The notes under the pieces: model-generated | What the model saw: the letters and a program-made list of their open reading frames with translations, nothing else | What the model was told of the DNA's origin: nothing | The model's database searches: none | Shown here: positions 6,636 through 14,609 of the stretch, piece after piece | How positions within the stretch are numbered: position 1 is the stretch's first letter | Layout: each line of letters starts with the position of its first letter | Assembly (NCBI GenBank): GCA_002402585.1 | Contig: DHGC01000042.1 | Location: forward strand, 1-15,245 | Origin: Erysipelotrichaceae bacterium UBA4808 | Lineage (GTDB): Bacteria > Bacillota_I > Bacilli_A > Erysipelotrichales > Erysipelotrichaceae | DNA: 15,245 bases | Reading direction: 5' to 3' | Program-made: the position numbers and the translations under genes

Positions 6636-7577
6636 TTATGGATTCAAATGTTTCAAAAAGAACGCTTCAACGTTGCCCCAGGCAACTTTTTTTATTTCAT
6701 CCTCATTAAATCCGACATCACTTAAAGCTTTCATCAAATTCTGAGAATGTGAAGCATCTTGTAGATCAGAAGCCATTGAAGCTCTTCCATAATTCCCTTC
6801 CAGAAAATCCATATAATCGAAACCGATGGCTAAATGATTGATTCCACCCAACGCCTTGATATGTGCCGCATGCAATGCGAGTTGATTCGCTGTTTGAAGC
6901 GTTTCATCTTTACTGACAAACCAGCGGGCTGCGACCAAGCCAATCAAACCCTCTTTTTGAATCAAAGCCTTGATTTGTTGGTCCGTTAAATTGCGATCCA
7001 CATTGCTCAGCTGACGGGAATTGCTGTGGGTTGCGATAACCGGTTTCGTGCTTGTTTCCAAGACATCCCAGAAACTCTTCTCGTTGGTATGGGAGACGTC
7101 AATGATCATGTTTAATTTATTCATGTGTTGAATGGCGCGTTTACCAAATGTACTCAACCCTTTTAGTGGATTCCCTTTGACACCCGTCGCAAGTGCATTC
7201 TCATCGTTCCAACACAAGGAACCGATACGCGCCCCTTGTTCATATAACCAAGTTAAATGTGATTCAGGTTCATCTTCAATGAAACACATCCCCTCTATGG
7301 TAATCATTGCATTCAAACGATCTTCAACCAACATTCCACCTTTATAGAAATGGACTTGTTCATGGTTCTGTTCAAGCTCTTCACGTAAAGAACCGACCAT
7401 CGCCTGCGCTGTTTCCCAATTCTCATGACCCTCAAAAAAACAAGCCATTCCCACACCTAAAACATTGCCTTGTGTAAGTTTATCCAAATGGTAGGTCTTT
7501 AAGATATCCTTTTCACCCTTTAATTTCTTACTTAAGACATCCATTCCGATGTCCGCATGCAAATCAAAGATTTCCAT
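6636..7577 (-). CDS. Membrane dipeptidase-like metallopeptidase (peptidase M19)
   Basis: Members of the M19 (renal dipeptidase) family are binuclear zinc enzymes that cleave dipeptides, including D-residue-containing ones. The zinc ligands are all visible: H7 and D9 in FDLHAD, E95 in MITIEG, H163 in DVSH, H184 in ATHSNSR, and the catalytic Asp D254 in IGFD. At 313 residues it matches bacterial members. There is no signal peptide, so it is probably cytoplasmic. The start at 7577 is chosen because the conserved FDLHAD should lie close to the N-terminus; it overlaps the upstream gene by 14 bases and has only a weak GGTG ribosome site, which suggests translational coupling. Last gene of the ald set; no clear terminator follows. 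Confidence 0.9.
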   Translation of the reverse strand: MEIFDLHADIGMDVLSKKLKGEKDILKTYHLDKLTQGNVLGVGMACFFEGHENWETAQAMVGSLREELEQNHEQVHFYKGGMLVEDRLNAMITIEGMCFIEDEPESHLTWLYEQGARIGSLCWNDENALATGVKGNPLKGLSTFGKRAIQHMNKLNMIIDVSHTNEKSFWDVLETSTKPVIATHSNSRQLSNVDRNLTDQQIKALIQKEGLIGLVAARWFVSKDETLQTANQLALHAAHIKALGGINHLAIGFDYMDFLEGNYGRASMASDLQDASHSQNLMKALSDVGFNEDEIKKVAWGNVEAFFLKHLNP

Positions 7578-8538
7578 ATTCATACACCGATGCATAAAAG
7601 CGCATCGCTCCAGCATCTTTCATTCCTGTGTCATAACTTCGATCACGAATCAAATCATCCAGTGTTGTTTGCTTACTGTGATATAAAATATCATTCAATC
7701 GATATAAAACAGCTTGGCCCAAGAGGACTGCTTCATGATACAGATCTAAGAAACTCTTATCGGATACATCACCCGATACAGGGTGCATCCATGGTTTATG
7801 GTTTAGATTCAAGATATCGTTTTGGGTATCCACATCCCCAATAACCATATGACTGGAATATTTCCAATCCAAGTCCATAATGCGTTCAATGCCTTGTATC
7901 ACAGGAAACTTAAGCGTATATGGATCAAATAACCATTTGGCTAAGGTATACATGCTTTCCATTGACTCCGCATAGATGTCCGTTGAAACATCTTCATGGT
8001 ATGTTCTTGAAACAATTTCACGATAATAGGCCGCAAGTCGTTCACGATCTTCCGCTTTCGATTGGACACAGTCAAACGTTCGTGTCGCATCCAAACGGAA
8101 ACCTTTGATTTGTTGGACCATGATCGTATCAATCATGGATTCAAAACGATAATGCCAATACTTGGTCTTACCATCGATCTCACCACTTCGATTGAAAACG
8201 AATGGATGAGCTTTCACATCCAAAGACCAGTGCATCAAATGACCTGCAAGATATGCAATCAAGATTTCATTATCATCACTGCTCTTGATGATGTTGATGG
8301 CATTTTGATAGAATGCATTGATGTTTTTCGTATGTACTTTGTTTCCAAGATCATAGATAGGCTTACCTAAAGCCGCATCCTGCTTTGGTAGCGCCTTATA
8401 ATAGAACAGAAAGTCAGGACCACTGGTCGCCATTGAAAAGACCTGTGGATACTTCAAAATAATTTCCTTAAGTTTAATTGCTTCTAAGTCTTGTAAGACA
8501 TCATTTGCCATCAAGGCATGTGTCAATATGTTTGGCAT
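7564..8538 (-). CDS. Zinc-dependent phospholipase C-like protein
   Basis: This 324-residue protein matches the zinc-dependent phospholipase C / S1-P1 nuclease-like fold seen in many Firmicutes. Candidate metal ligands run through the helical bundle: H7 (ILTHALM), D42 (SGPDFLFY), H69, H100 and H103 with D107 and H111 (AGHLMHWSLDVKAHPF), and H129 with E133 (HYRFESMID). No signal peptide is present, so this is a cytoplasmic member and not a secreted toxin; its natural substrate is unknown. AAGGAGG lies 4 bases before the ATG. It begins 9 bases after the DUF2779 gene and overlaps the dipeptidase, so it belongs to the same operon. Confidence 0.82.
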   Translation of the reverse strand: MPNILTHALMANDVLQDLEAIKLKEIILKYPQVFSMATSGPDFLFYYKALPKQDAALGKPIYDLGNKVHTKNINAFYQNAINIIKSSDDNEILIAYLAGHLMHWSLDVKAHPFVFNRSGEIDGKTKYWHYRFESMIDTIMVQQIKGFRLDATRTFDCVQSKAEDRERLAAYYREIVSRTYHEDVSTDIYAESMESMYTLAKWLFDPYTLKFPVIQGIERIMDLDWKYSSHMVIGDVDTQNDILNLNHKPWMHPVSGDVSDKSFLDLYHEAVLLGQAVLYRLNDILYHSKQTTLDDLIRDRSYDTGMKDAGAMRFYASVYEYGNL

Positions 8539-8547
8539 AAAACCTCC

Positions 8548-9996
8548 TTATACTAAAGTCTTCAACCATTGGTAGACTTTAACCATCGCTAAAGTGTCCA
8601 TGCGACAGTAACTCAACAATGCTTCCCTAACCTCATCCTGTTCTTCATCATCACTTAAATTGCGATAATGATAAACCGCATCCAAACCATGACTTATTGC
8701 AAGTTTTTCATAGGACAATTCTGGATTGATCGCTTCAATGATACGTTTCAATGAATACGCCCCTTTCATCTTGGAATCATAGACGATGCCATCAATGAAG
8801 ATGAGCGCAAGATCGACAAAACGATCAATCACAGCTTGCAAAGCACTTTGATATTGGGGGAACTGTTCGGCAAGTTGACGTAAACGAATCGCCTCAGCTC
8901 CAAATGCATTGTAAGCAAACAAGGGTCCATCTGCAGGTAGATGGTTTAAGAGTGACACAATAAATTCTTCACGGCAATCGCCTTGCCCAAGAAACTCCCG
9001 ATGATGAATCAAACCATCCTCAATCGTATGTAAAGAATATTGGAAACAAACGACATCCAAGGGTCGCATTTGAGGATAAGGTGGAATGCCAAAGGTATCC
9101 CACTCAAAATCCACAAACGAGCGTGTTTGACCTTCATATTTATCGAGCCAGTGATTCAAAGCTCTTTGATCGACAAAACGACCATCTAGATGTGCAGCCA
9201 TGATCTGTGCATATTGCGCCTTGCTCAACATCAATTTCTCAACTGGAATCTCCGTGATACTTGTCTTACCTTCCATGATCCAAACTTTGCGATCCATTGC
9301 GGAAAAATGATAAATGGAATCATCTGGAAAATGCATCACTTTAAAACAGGTATTGAAATGATCGCATTTGATGGGATTGGGACATTCATCAAGGGTGATG
9401 GGGTATTCTTCTCTAAGACGCGTTTGTTCCATGCTTGCTAAGATATCCGTGTAATCTTTATGTTTTTTGGACACGATGCCATAGACATCGCCTTGGACAT
9501 GTCCACTCTGTTTAATGAAATCACTGGATAAACTAAAGCATCGATTGACATCCAATGCATCTTGGCGAACATAGTCTTTATTAAAGGTCATAATGTACAT
9601 CTTATGGATTTTTATTCCCAGTTCACTTAAAACCCAAAAATGATTGGCATAATAGGACGCATCTTCAATCTTTGGCCACGTCGACATGGATGTGAAATAG
9701 ACATCATACCCTTCATCCACACGATGAATGCCGGGTACTTTAACTCTTAATCCTTTAGCTTCAAAGCGAAGATTGAAACACCATTCATTCGCTTGGACTG
9801 CTTTCAAACTATCTTGTGCATCCATACCTTGTCTACCCGAAAAAAAGGACACTACACCCAGTTTCTTGATCAACATTTGATGAATGGGTTCCACCATTGA
9901 GATGAATGAATGATACGTTTGGCGTTGTTCACGCGTACTCAGCCAATACATCCGAGGACAAAAACGAAAGCTACGCAAATCCGAAATATGAACCAT
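8548..9996 (-). CDS. DUF2779-type protein: Cas4/RecB-like Fe-S domain plus DEDD exonuclease domain
   Basis: A 482-residue protein in two parts. The N-terminal part (1 to about 220) resembles the RecB/Cas4-like nucleases that precede DUF2779. C13 in FRFCPRMYWL and C205, C211, C217 in ECPNPIKCDHFNTC form a one-plus-three Cys set expected to hold a 4Fe-4S cluster. The C-terminal part (about 290-482) is DUF2779, related to DEDD 3'-5' exonucleases: D296 and E298 in FVDFEWD, YNAFGAE (362-368), D395, GAYSLKRI and D467 in YCRMDTLAMV. The nuclease segment normally reading E-V-K-S reads F-T-S-M at 101-104, so that site looks inactive. The ATG shares one base with the ald stop (TAATG), which indicates translational coupling. 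The biological role of the family is not established. Confidence 0.82.
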   Translation of the reverse strand: MVHISDLRSFRFCPRMYWLSTREQRQTYHSFISMVEPIHQMLIKKLGVVSFFSGRQGMDAQDSLKAVQANEWCFNLRFEAKGLRVKVPGIHRVDEGYDVYFTSMSTWPKIEDASYYANHFWVLSELGIKIHKMYIMTFNKDYVRQDALDVNRCFSLSSDFIKQSGHVQGDVYGIVSKKHKDYTDILASMEQTRLREEYPITLDECPNPIKCDHFNTCFKVMHFPDDSIYHFSAMDRKVWIMEGKTSITEIPVEKLMLSKAQYAQIMAAHLDGRFVDQRALNHWLDKYEGQTRSFVDFEWDTFGIPPYPQMRPLDVVCFQYSLHTIEDGLIHHREFLGQGDCREEFIVSLLNHLPADGPLFAYNAFGAEAIRLRQLAEQFPQYQSALQAVIDRFVDLALIFIDGIVYDSKMKGAYSLKRIIEAINPELSYEKLAISHGLDAVYHYRNLSDDEEQDEVREALLSYCRMDTLAMVKVYQWLKTLV

Positions 9997-11096
9997 TAGA
10001 TAAAGGCCTCAAATTTGAGGTTGAATGCTTCTGCTACCGCCGCATTGGTCAAGCGACCTTGATAGGTATTGATGGCGCTTAAAAGGCTCTTATTCTTGAT
10101 AATCGCACCTTTTAAGCCATAATTCGCAAGCAATAAACTGTATTCCAAAGTCGCATTATTCAAGCCTAAAGTGGATGTCATTGGGACACTCCCTGGCATG
10201 TTGGCGACACAGTAATGGATGATGCCTTCGACAACAAAGGTCGGATCCAAGTGCGTTGTAGGATGTGTGGTCTCAAAACAACCCCCCTGATCCACGGCAA
10301 TATCGACAATGACACCCCCTGGCTGCATCTTCTTTAAATCTTCACGCATGATAAGTTTTGGAGCTTTGGCTCCAGGAACCAAGACAGCACCCACAACCAC
10401 ATCCATCTCAGGCAAGAGTTCCAAAATTGTCGCATGTGTTGAATAACGCGTTTTGATTTGAAAGCCAAATTCACTCTCTAATTGTTCTAAGCGATTGATG
10501 TTTTTATCTAAAAGGTAGACATCCGCTCCCATGCCTAACGCAATCTTAGCCGCATTCTTACCTGCGACACCCGCTCCAATGATCATGACTTTCGCCTTCT
10601 TCACACCAGGTAATCCACTTAACAATAAGCCCTTGCCACCAAACGGTTTCTCAAGGTACTTTGCGGCTTCCTGAATGCTCAAACGACCTGCAATCTCACT
10701 CATCGGTTTAAGCAAAGGAAGACTTCCATTCACATCCAAGGTTTCATAGGCTAAAGCACTCATCTTGCTTTCCAACAATGCCTTGGTCAAAGCTTCATCC
10801 GCTGCCAAGTGCAAGTAGGTAAACAAAATTAGATCTTCTCTGAAATAACGATATTCACTTTCCAAAGGTTCTTTGACTTTGATGATCAGATCCACCTTCG
10901 ACCATACTGCTTCAGCTGTCGCTAAAACAACGGCCCCATAGTGCTCATAATCTTCATTGGTAAATCCAGACCCAACACCCGCATCCTTCTCGATATAGAC
11001 CGTATGACCATGATCGATAAAACTCTTTACATGCGCGGGAATCAGACCAACGCGATATTCTTGATTCTTAATCTCTTTGACACATCCAACAAACAT
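9996..11096 (-). CDS. ald: Alanine dehydrogenase
   Basis: This enzyme performs reversible NAD-dependent oxidative deamination of L-alanine to pyruvate and ammonia. The 366 residues match family length. Pyruvate and catalytic residues are present: R15 (NQEYRVGL), K75 (VKEP), H96 (YLHLA) and D270 (DIAVDQGGC). The Rossmann fold has GAGVAG at 174-179 with an acidic D197 at the end of the second strand, which fits NAD preference. NMPGSVP (299-305) is a family signature. GGAGG precedes the ATG by 7 bases. The gene leads a close-packed set with the DUF2779, phospholipase-like and dipeptidase genes, and dipeptide hydrolysis could supply alanine to it (inference). A perfect inverted repeat overlaps its probable promoter. 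Confidence 0.95.
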   Translation of the reverse strand: MFVGCVKEIKNQEYRVGLIPAHVKSFIDHGHTVYIEKDAGVGSGFTNEDYEHYGAVVLATAEAVWSKVDLIIKVKEPLESEYRYFREDLILFTYLHLAADEALTKALLESKMSALAYETLDVNGSLPLLKPMSEIAGRLSIQEAAKYLEKPFGGKGLLLSGLPGVKKAKVMIIGAGVAGKNAAKIALGMGADVYLLDKNINRLEQLESEFGFQIKTRYSTHATILELLPEMDVVVGAVLVPGAKAPKLIMREDLKKMQPGGVIVDIAVDQGGCFETTHPTTHLDPTFVVEGIIHYCVANMPGSVPMTSTLGLNNATLEYSLLLANYGLKGAIIKNKSLLSAINTYQGRLTNAAVAEAFNLKFEAFI

Positions 11097-11121
11097 AGTT
11101 TGTCCTCCACATTTGCTTTCA

Positions 11122-11148
11122 TTTTAACATAGCAATTCAGTGTTAAAA
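11122..11148 (-). promoter_or_regulatory. Inverted-repeat operator candidate over the ald promoter
   Basis: The minus strand reads TTTTAACA, 11 bases, TGTTAAAA: an 8-bp perfect inverted repeat with half-sites 19 bp apart, close to two helical turns. The likely -10 (TAAAAT, 11121-11126) overlaps the proximal half, and the distal half falls at the expected -35, which is a poor match to TTGACA. This arrangement fits a dimeric regulator. No U-tract follows, so it is not a terminator. The regulator is not encoded in the window. Confidence 0.5.
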
Positions 11149-11197
11149 CAGAAGTCCATGAAAAACAACTCAATTTAAAGATAAAATACCCCTTCAT

Positions 11198-11224
11198 AAA
11201 AAAGAGATCACAATCTGTGACCTC
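11198..11224 (-). terminator. Rho-independent terminator of the flavo-diiron gene
   Basis: The minus-strand RNA GAGGTCACA-GAT-TGTGATCTC is a 9-bp stem with one G-U pair, followed by six U residues. Its first bases overlap the TGA stop codon of the gene. Confidence 0.93.
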
Positions 11225-12434
11225 ATTCATTCAAAATGGATGCGGCAATATCTTTAGCCAGAGCCTCAAGCTCAAGCATGTTGTGATCCTTTAAAGTAGA
11301 CTTTATCATCAAAGGCTCGCCAACGATCGACGTGTTCTTCATCTTGCCAATCTGCTCAAGGACTTGTTCCAAGGTTTGTCCCCCCCATGTGGAGTTAATC
11401 ACGACCGAGAACTTCCGATTCTGCAGATTCAAACTGACCAGTTCATGCAAGAACCCATCAATCTTATAAAACAAACCCGTATTGTAGGTGGGTGAAGCGA
11501 TGATGATATGGCTGTAGTTCCAAGCTTCCGCAACCAAATAGGACGGATCGTGTTCAGACACATCATAGATGCGCATGTTGCGTACACCAAGTTGTCCCAA
11601 ACGCGTCGCCAAGGCATCCACGACACTCTCTGTATTGTTATACATCGTCCCAAAAATCAAGAGTGCACTGTTGGTTTCTGGGATGTAATGCGACCATTTC
11701 TCATATTTGTCTAATATCAGTGCCAACTCCTCACCACGATACATCGGTCCATGCAAAGGACAGATCATCTTGATGACTTCATTGGAAAGCTTACGCATGA
11801 TGCCCTGAACAGGCGTCCCGAACTTTCCAATGATGTTCGCATAATAGCGTCTTGCTTCATCCAAGTGATCACGACGATAATCCATCTCATCGGCAAAATA
11901 CGTTCCATTATGGGCCCCGAAGGTCCCAAAGGCATCGGAAGAGAATAATATGTGATTTGTCACATCCAAAGTCATCATGACTTCTGGCCAATGTACCATG
12001 GGAGCGGTATAGAAACGTAAGGTTCGAGAACCCAAGTTCAACTCTTCCTGGTCTTTAACCATTTGATAATTCTTACGTGCGTCAAAGCCATAGAACTGCT
12101 CAAAGAATTGAAATGTCTTCGCATTGCCGATAAAGCGAACTTCTGGATATCTCCGAATGATTGACTCGATGTTACCACAATGATCCGGCTCCATATGATT
12201 GACCACGACATAGTCCAAGGTACGGCCATTCAAGACATGTTCCACATTCTCTAAAAATAATTGACTAATGGATAGATCGACCGTATCCAATAAGCAAGTC
12301 TTCTCATCCATAACTAAAAACGAATTATACGCAACCCCAAAACGCAAAGGAAAGAGATTCTCAAATCGTTCCAATCGACGATCGTTGCCTCCGATCCAAT
12401 GCAAGCCAGGTGTGATTTCGTGGGTGTTGTACAT
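11223..12434 (-). CDS. Flavo-diiron protein (A-type flavoprotein, FprA-like)
   Basis: Flavo-diiron proteins reduce O2 to water and/or NO to N2O in the cytoplasm of anaerobes and facultative bacteria. The 403 residues hold an N-terminal metallo-beta-lactamase-like domain (1 to about 250) with the complete diiron ligand set H80, E82, D84 (NHMEPDHCGN), H148 (VHWPE), D167 (SSDAFG) and H228 (CPLHGP). A C-terminal flavodoxin domain (about 256-403) follows, with FMN loops GTMYNNTE (262-269), SPTYNTG (314-320) and STWGGQ (348-353). There is no rubredoxin extension, so an external electron donor is needed. GAGGAA lies before the ATG, with a promoter at 12458-12463 and a terminator over the stop, so it is a single-gene unit. 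Confidence 0.95.
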   Translation of the reverse strand: MYNTHEITPGLHWIGGNDRRLERFENLFPLRFGVAYNSFLVMDEKTCLLDTVDLSISQLFLENVEHVLNGRTLDYVVVNHMEPDHCGNIESIIRRYPEVRFIGNAKTFQFFEQFYGFDARKNYQMVKDQEELNLGSRTLRFYTAPMVHWPEVMMTLDVTNHILFSSDAFGTFGAHNGTYFADEMDYRRDHLDEARRYYANIIGKFGTPVQGIMRKLSNEVIKMICPLHGPMYRGEELALILDKYEKWSHYIPETNSALLIFGTMYNNTESVVDALATRLGQLGVRNMRIYDVSEHDPSYLVAEAWNYSHIIIASPTYNTGLFYKIDGFLHELVSLNLQNRKFSVVINSTWGGQTLEQVLEQIGKMKNTSIVGEPLMIKSTLKDHNMLELEALAKDIAASILNE

Positions 12435-12457
12435 AATGTTTCCTCACTTCCAAATTC

Positions 12458-12463
12458 ATTATA
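12458..12463 (-). promoter_or_regulatory. -10 box of the flavo-diiron gene
   Basis: A perfect TATAAT on the minus strand in the short gap between gatD and the flavo-diiron gene gives a leader of about 17 bases. No convincing -35 is seen 16-18 bases upstream. Confidence 0.5.
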
Positions 12464-12502
12464 AACCTTCGATATTAGAAATACCTTAGCGATACACTAG
12501 AA

Positions 12503-13216
12503 TCAAGGATAATTGATGTACTTCTCATTTTTAAACTCTATGACACGTTGTTGATACGCTTCAAGCATTTCCTTGTGATAAGGAAGCTCCTCCTTTACGT
12601 ATCCAAGTTCCTTGAAATAGTTCAAGGTGAAATCAGGATTCAAGATCCAAAACGGACCTAAACACTGTGTTCCAATGAAGTTGTTAATCTTGAAACCTTC
12701 ATCCATCGTCTTTTCGTTTAGTCCAAATCCTCGTACAACCTTAAACCACGAGTGTATATTTTGAGAAGAAAAGATCTGACTGAATTGACTTTTGAAACCG
12801 ACAACTTCCATCTCATCGATCTTTCCCAAGACATAAGAGTTAAAGCGCTTAGGACGATATAAGCATGCATGATAATCAAACATTCCCAAACCTAAGACAC
12901 GGTTCCCCTCTTCATCCTCAATGTAAGCACCAAAAATATCCATCGCATTGCCCGTAATCCAAAAATGAACATTCTGGTTAACTAAGCTTTGTATGCGATT
13001 GATGTAAGGGCTCAAACGTTTGATGATTACTTTTTGGAAATCTTCCGATGTTGGACCCATGACAATCAAATCCACCTCATGCTTGGCAAAATAAGGCTCA
13101 TCATTCAACTTCGTCATTATGAAAAGCGCTTCAGGAAAAGACAGTTTCAAAATATCTAAATTGCCCTTCTCACCATACAGACTGGCAATTTCAGGATAAA
13201 GCATCTCGATGATCAT
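12503..13216 (-). CDS. gatD: GatD-like subunit of lipid II isoglutaminyl synthase, catalytic residues missing
   Basis: GatD normally hydrolyses glutamine and passes ammonia to MurT, which amidates the D-Glu of lipid II. The 237 residues align along the family: IEMLYPEIASLYGEKGNL at the N-terminus, the nucleophile-elbow region ITGNAMDIFGAYI (87-99), VVGFKSQ (138-144), GFGLNEKTMDEGF, and GTQCLGPFWILNP (182-194). In canonical GatD these read roughly ICGGYQLLG, VGFENH and GTYLHGPLLPKNP. The nucleophilic Cys is Gly or Thr here (88-89) and the catalytic His is Leu (186), so glutaminase activity by the usual mechanism is unlikely. GGAGG lies 7 bases before the ATG. The start overlaps the murT stop by four bases (ATGA), so the two are coupled and probably form a complex. 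Confidence 0.82.
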   Translation of the reverse strand: MIIEMLYPEIASLYGEKGNLDILKLSFPEALFIMTKLNDEPYFAKHEVDLIVMGPTSEDFQKVIIKRLSPYINRIQSLVNQNVHFWITGNAMDIFGAYIEDEEGNRVLGLGMFDYHACLYRPKRFNSYVLGKIDEMEVVGFKSQFSQIFSSQNIHSWFKVVRGFGLNEKTMDEGFKINNFIGTQCLGPFWILNPDFTLNYFKELGYVKEELPYHKEMLEAYQQRVIEFKNEKYINYP

Positions 13217-14583
13217 GCATGCACCTCCACTTCAATGCGTTCAATCAAGTCCTTACGTATCTGTTTTGCTTCTGGAATGTTCTTTGTGCCATTTAAAATA
13301 TAAATCGCATCCACCAAACTCAAATCAACTAGTTTGGCCGTATCCAATTCATTCCAAGTCGACTGATAGCGCTCCAATGGAATCCCTGTCAAAGCGATTT
13401 TGACTTTCAAGTCCAGAATCCGATGACCACCACCGATGATTTGAAGAACATGATCCTTATTCAAATATTCAAAATCAGTATCATAGTACCACGCATTATT
13501 TTCACTTAAGGTATGATGTTCACTATTCTCATTGATTAGAATTAAAGCACTTCTACGATTGCTTTGGTGACGTATGTAGTCAAAGATGCGTGATGTCGCG
13601 ATTGGATTTTGATCCTTGGTCATCATAATTGTAATCTGTTTACCCTTGATTTCAACTTGATCGAAACGTGTTTTAACAATCTTCAACTTATTCAATTCCA
13701 CTTGGATTGCTTCCAAATCAAAGCCTAAGACATTGAACAATGCAATACTTGCCAAAAGATTGTAATGATCGGTTGGATTATACCCCAATACATCAAAAAC
13801 TAAACTTTGCTCTTTATTCTTGACACTGAGTTTCTGATTGATGACAACAGCTTCCAAATCTGCTTTCATCGATTTGAAATCACAATGCGGGCAATGTACC
13901 TGACCAATGTGATGATATCGTTGGAAATCATAAACCAGTTCACTTTGACACTTTGGGCAATAGATCAAATCAACGATGCGACTGTCTTTGATTTGTTCTT
14001 CATCCTCTAATGCCTTCAAACTAAAGCTGATACGTGGATTACCCGGACATATATATGAACTAATGGGATCATCCGCATTCACGATCAATTGGGTATGTGA
14101 AGGAATCGCCTGCTCCAACATCATCTGAATAAACTCCACATGCGCATTACGGCGATAGGAATCACGGAAAAGATTGGTCACAATTAAGATATCCGGCTTC
14201 AAATACGGATAGATACGTGGTGAAATCCGCTCATCCACTTCCAAAACAACCACATCCACGACACTTCTATCACCAAAGAAAGAACTCGCCAGAATAGCCG
14301 TGACGATGATGCCTTCTTGGATGTTCGATCCCATGGCATTGTTGGACAGTGTATAGCCTGCATTCATTAAAACATCACTCACAAGATTGGTGACCGTCGT
14401 CTTCCCATTGGTTCCAGTAATGGCAATCAGCTTTTTAGGCTGGGGAAGATGCTTAATAAAGTCAGGACACAAGCGCATCGCAACTGCACCTGGAAAATGC
14501 GTTCCGTTACGACCTAATCTTCTTAAAGCGATGATCGTAAGTCGACTCACGACAAACGCAATGGTATATCGAATTGGTTTCAT
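13213..14583 (-). CDS. murT: MurT-like Mur ligase subunit of lipid II isoglutaminyl synthase
   Basis: MurT is the ATP-dependent ligase half of the MurT/GatD complex that converts D-Glu of the stem peptide to D-isoglutamine. The 456 residues show the Mur ligase P-loop GTNGKTT (57-63), acidic LEVDE (114-118) and TNLFRDSYRR. A four-Cys zinc ribbon, C209/C212 and C231/C234, is inserted in the central domain and is specific to MurT within the Mur family. The C-terminal DUF1727 region includes TKDQNPIAT (322-330) and WYYDTDFEYL (365-374); the latter Asp corresponds by position to the residue proposed to complete the GatD triad in S. aureus. The N-terminus matches the family, but no Shine-Dalgarno is visible in the 26 bases after the upstream gene. 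Confidence 0.92.
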   Translation of the reverse strand: MKPIRYTIAFVVSRLTIIALRRLGRNGTHFPGAVAMRLCPDFIKHLPQPKKLIAITGTNGKTTVTNLVSDVLMNAGYTLSNNAMGSNIQEGIIVTAILASSFFGDRSVVDVVVLEVDERISPRIYPYLKPDILIVTNLFRDSYRRNAHVEFIQMMLEQAIPSHTQLIVNADDPISSYICPGNPRISFSLKALEDEEQIKDSRIVDLIYCPKCQSELVYDFQRYHHIGQVHCPHCDFKSMKADLEAVVINQKLSVKNKEQSLVFDVLGYNPTDHYNLLASIALFNVLGFDLEAIQVELNKLKIVKTRFDQVEIKGKQITIMMTKDQNPIATSRIFDYIRHQSNRRSALILINENSEHHTLSENNAWYYDTDFEYLNKDHVLQIIGGGHRILDLKVKIALTGIPLERYQSTWNELDTAKLVDLSLVDAIYILNGTKNIPEAKQIRKDLIERIEVEVHA

Positions 14584-14609
14584 GGTTTAATTAAATAAAT
14601 CACTTTCTA

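Noticed and set aside
7564..8538. Secreted phospholipase toxin
   Set aside because: The protein begins MPNILTHALMANDV with no signal peptide and sits in a metabolic-looking operon.
8548..9996. Cas4 of a CRISPR system
   Set aside because: The C-terminal half is DUF2779, and there are no repeats, spacers or other cas genes nearby.
11097..11222. Small ORF between ald and the flavo-diiron gene
   Set aside because: This gap is accounted for by the terminator, the inverted repeat and the ald ribosome site; no coding signal is seen.
12471..12502. Operator or terminator in the gatD to flavo-diiron gap
   Set aside because: Only a short direct repeat (CGATA) and weak partial pairing are present, with no U-tract.
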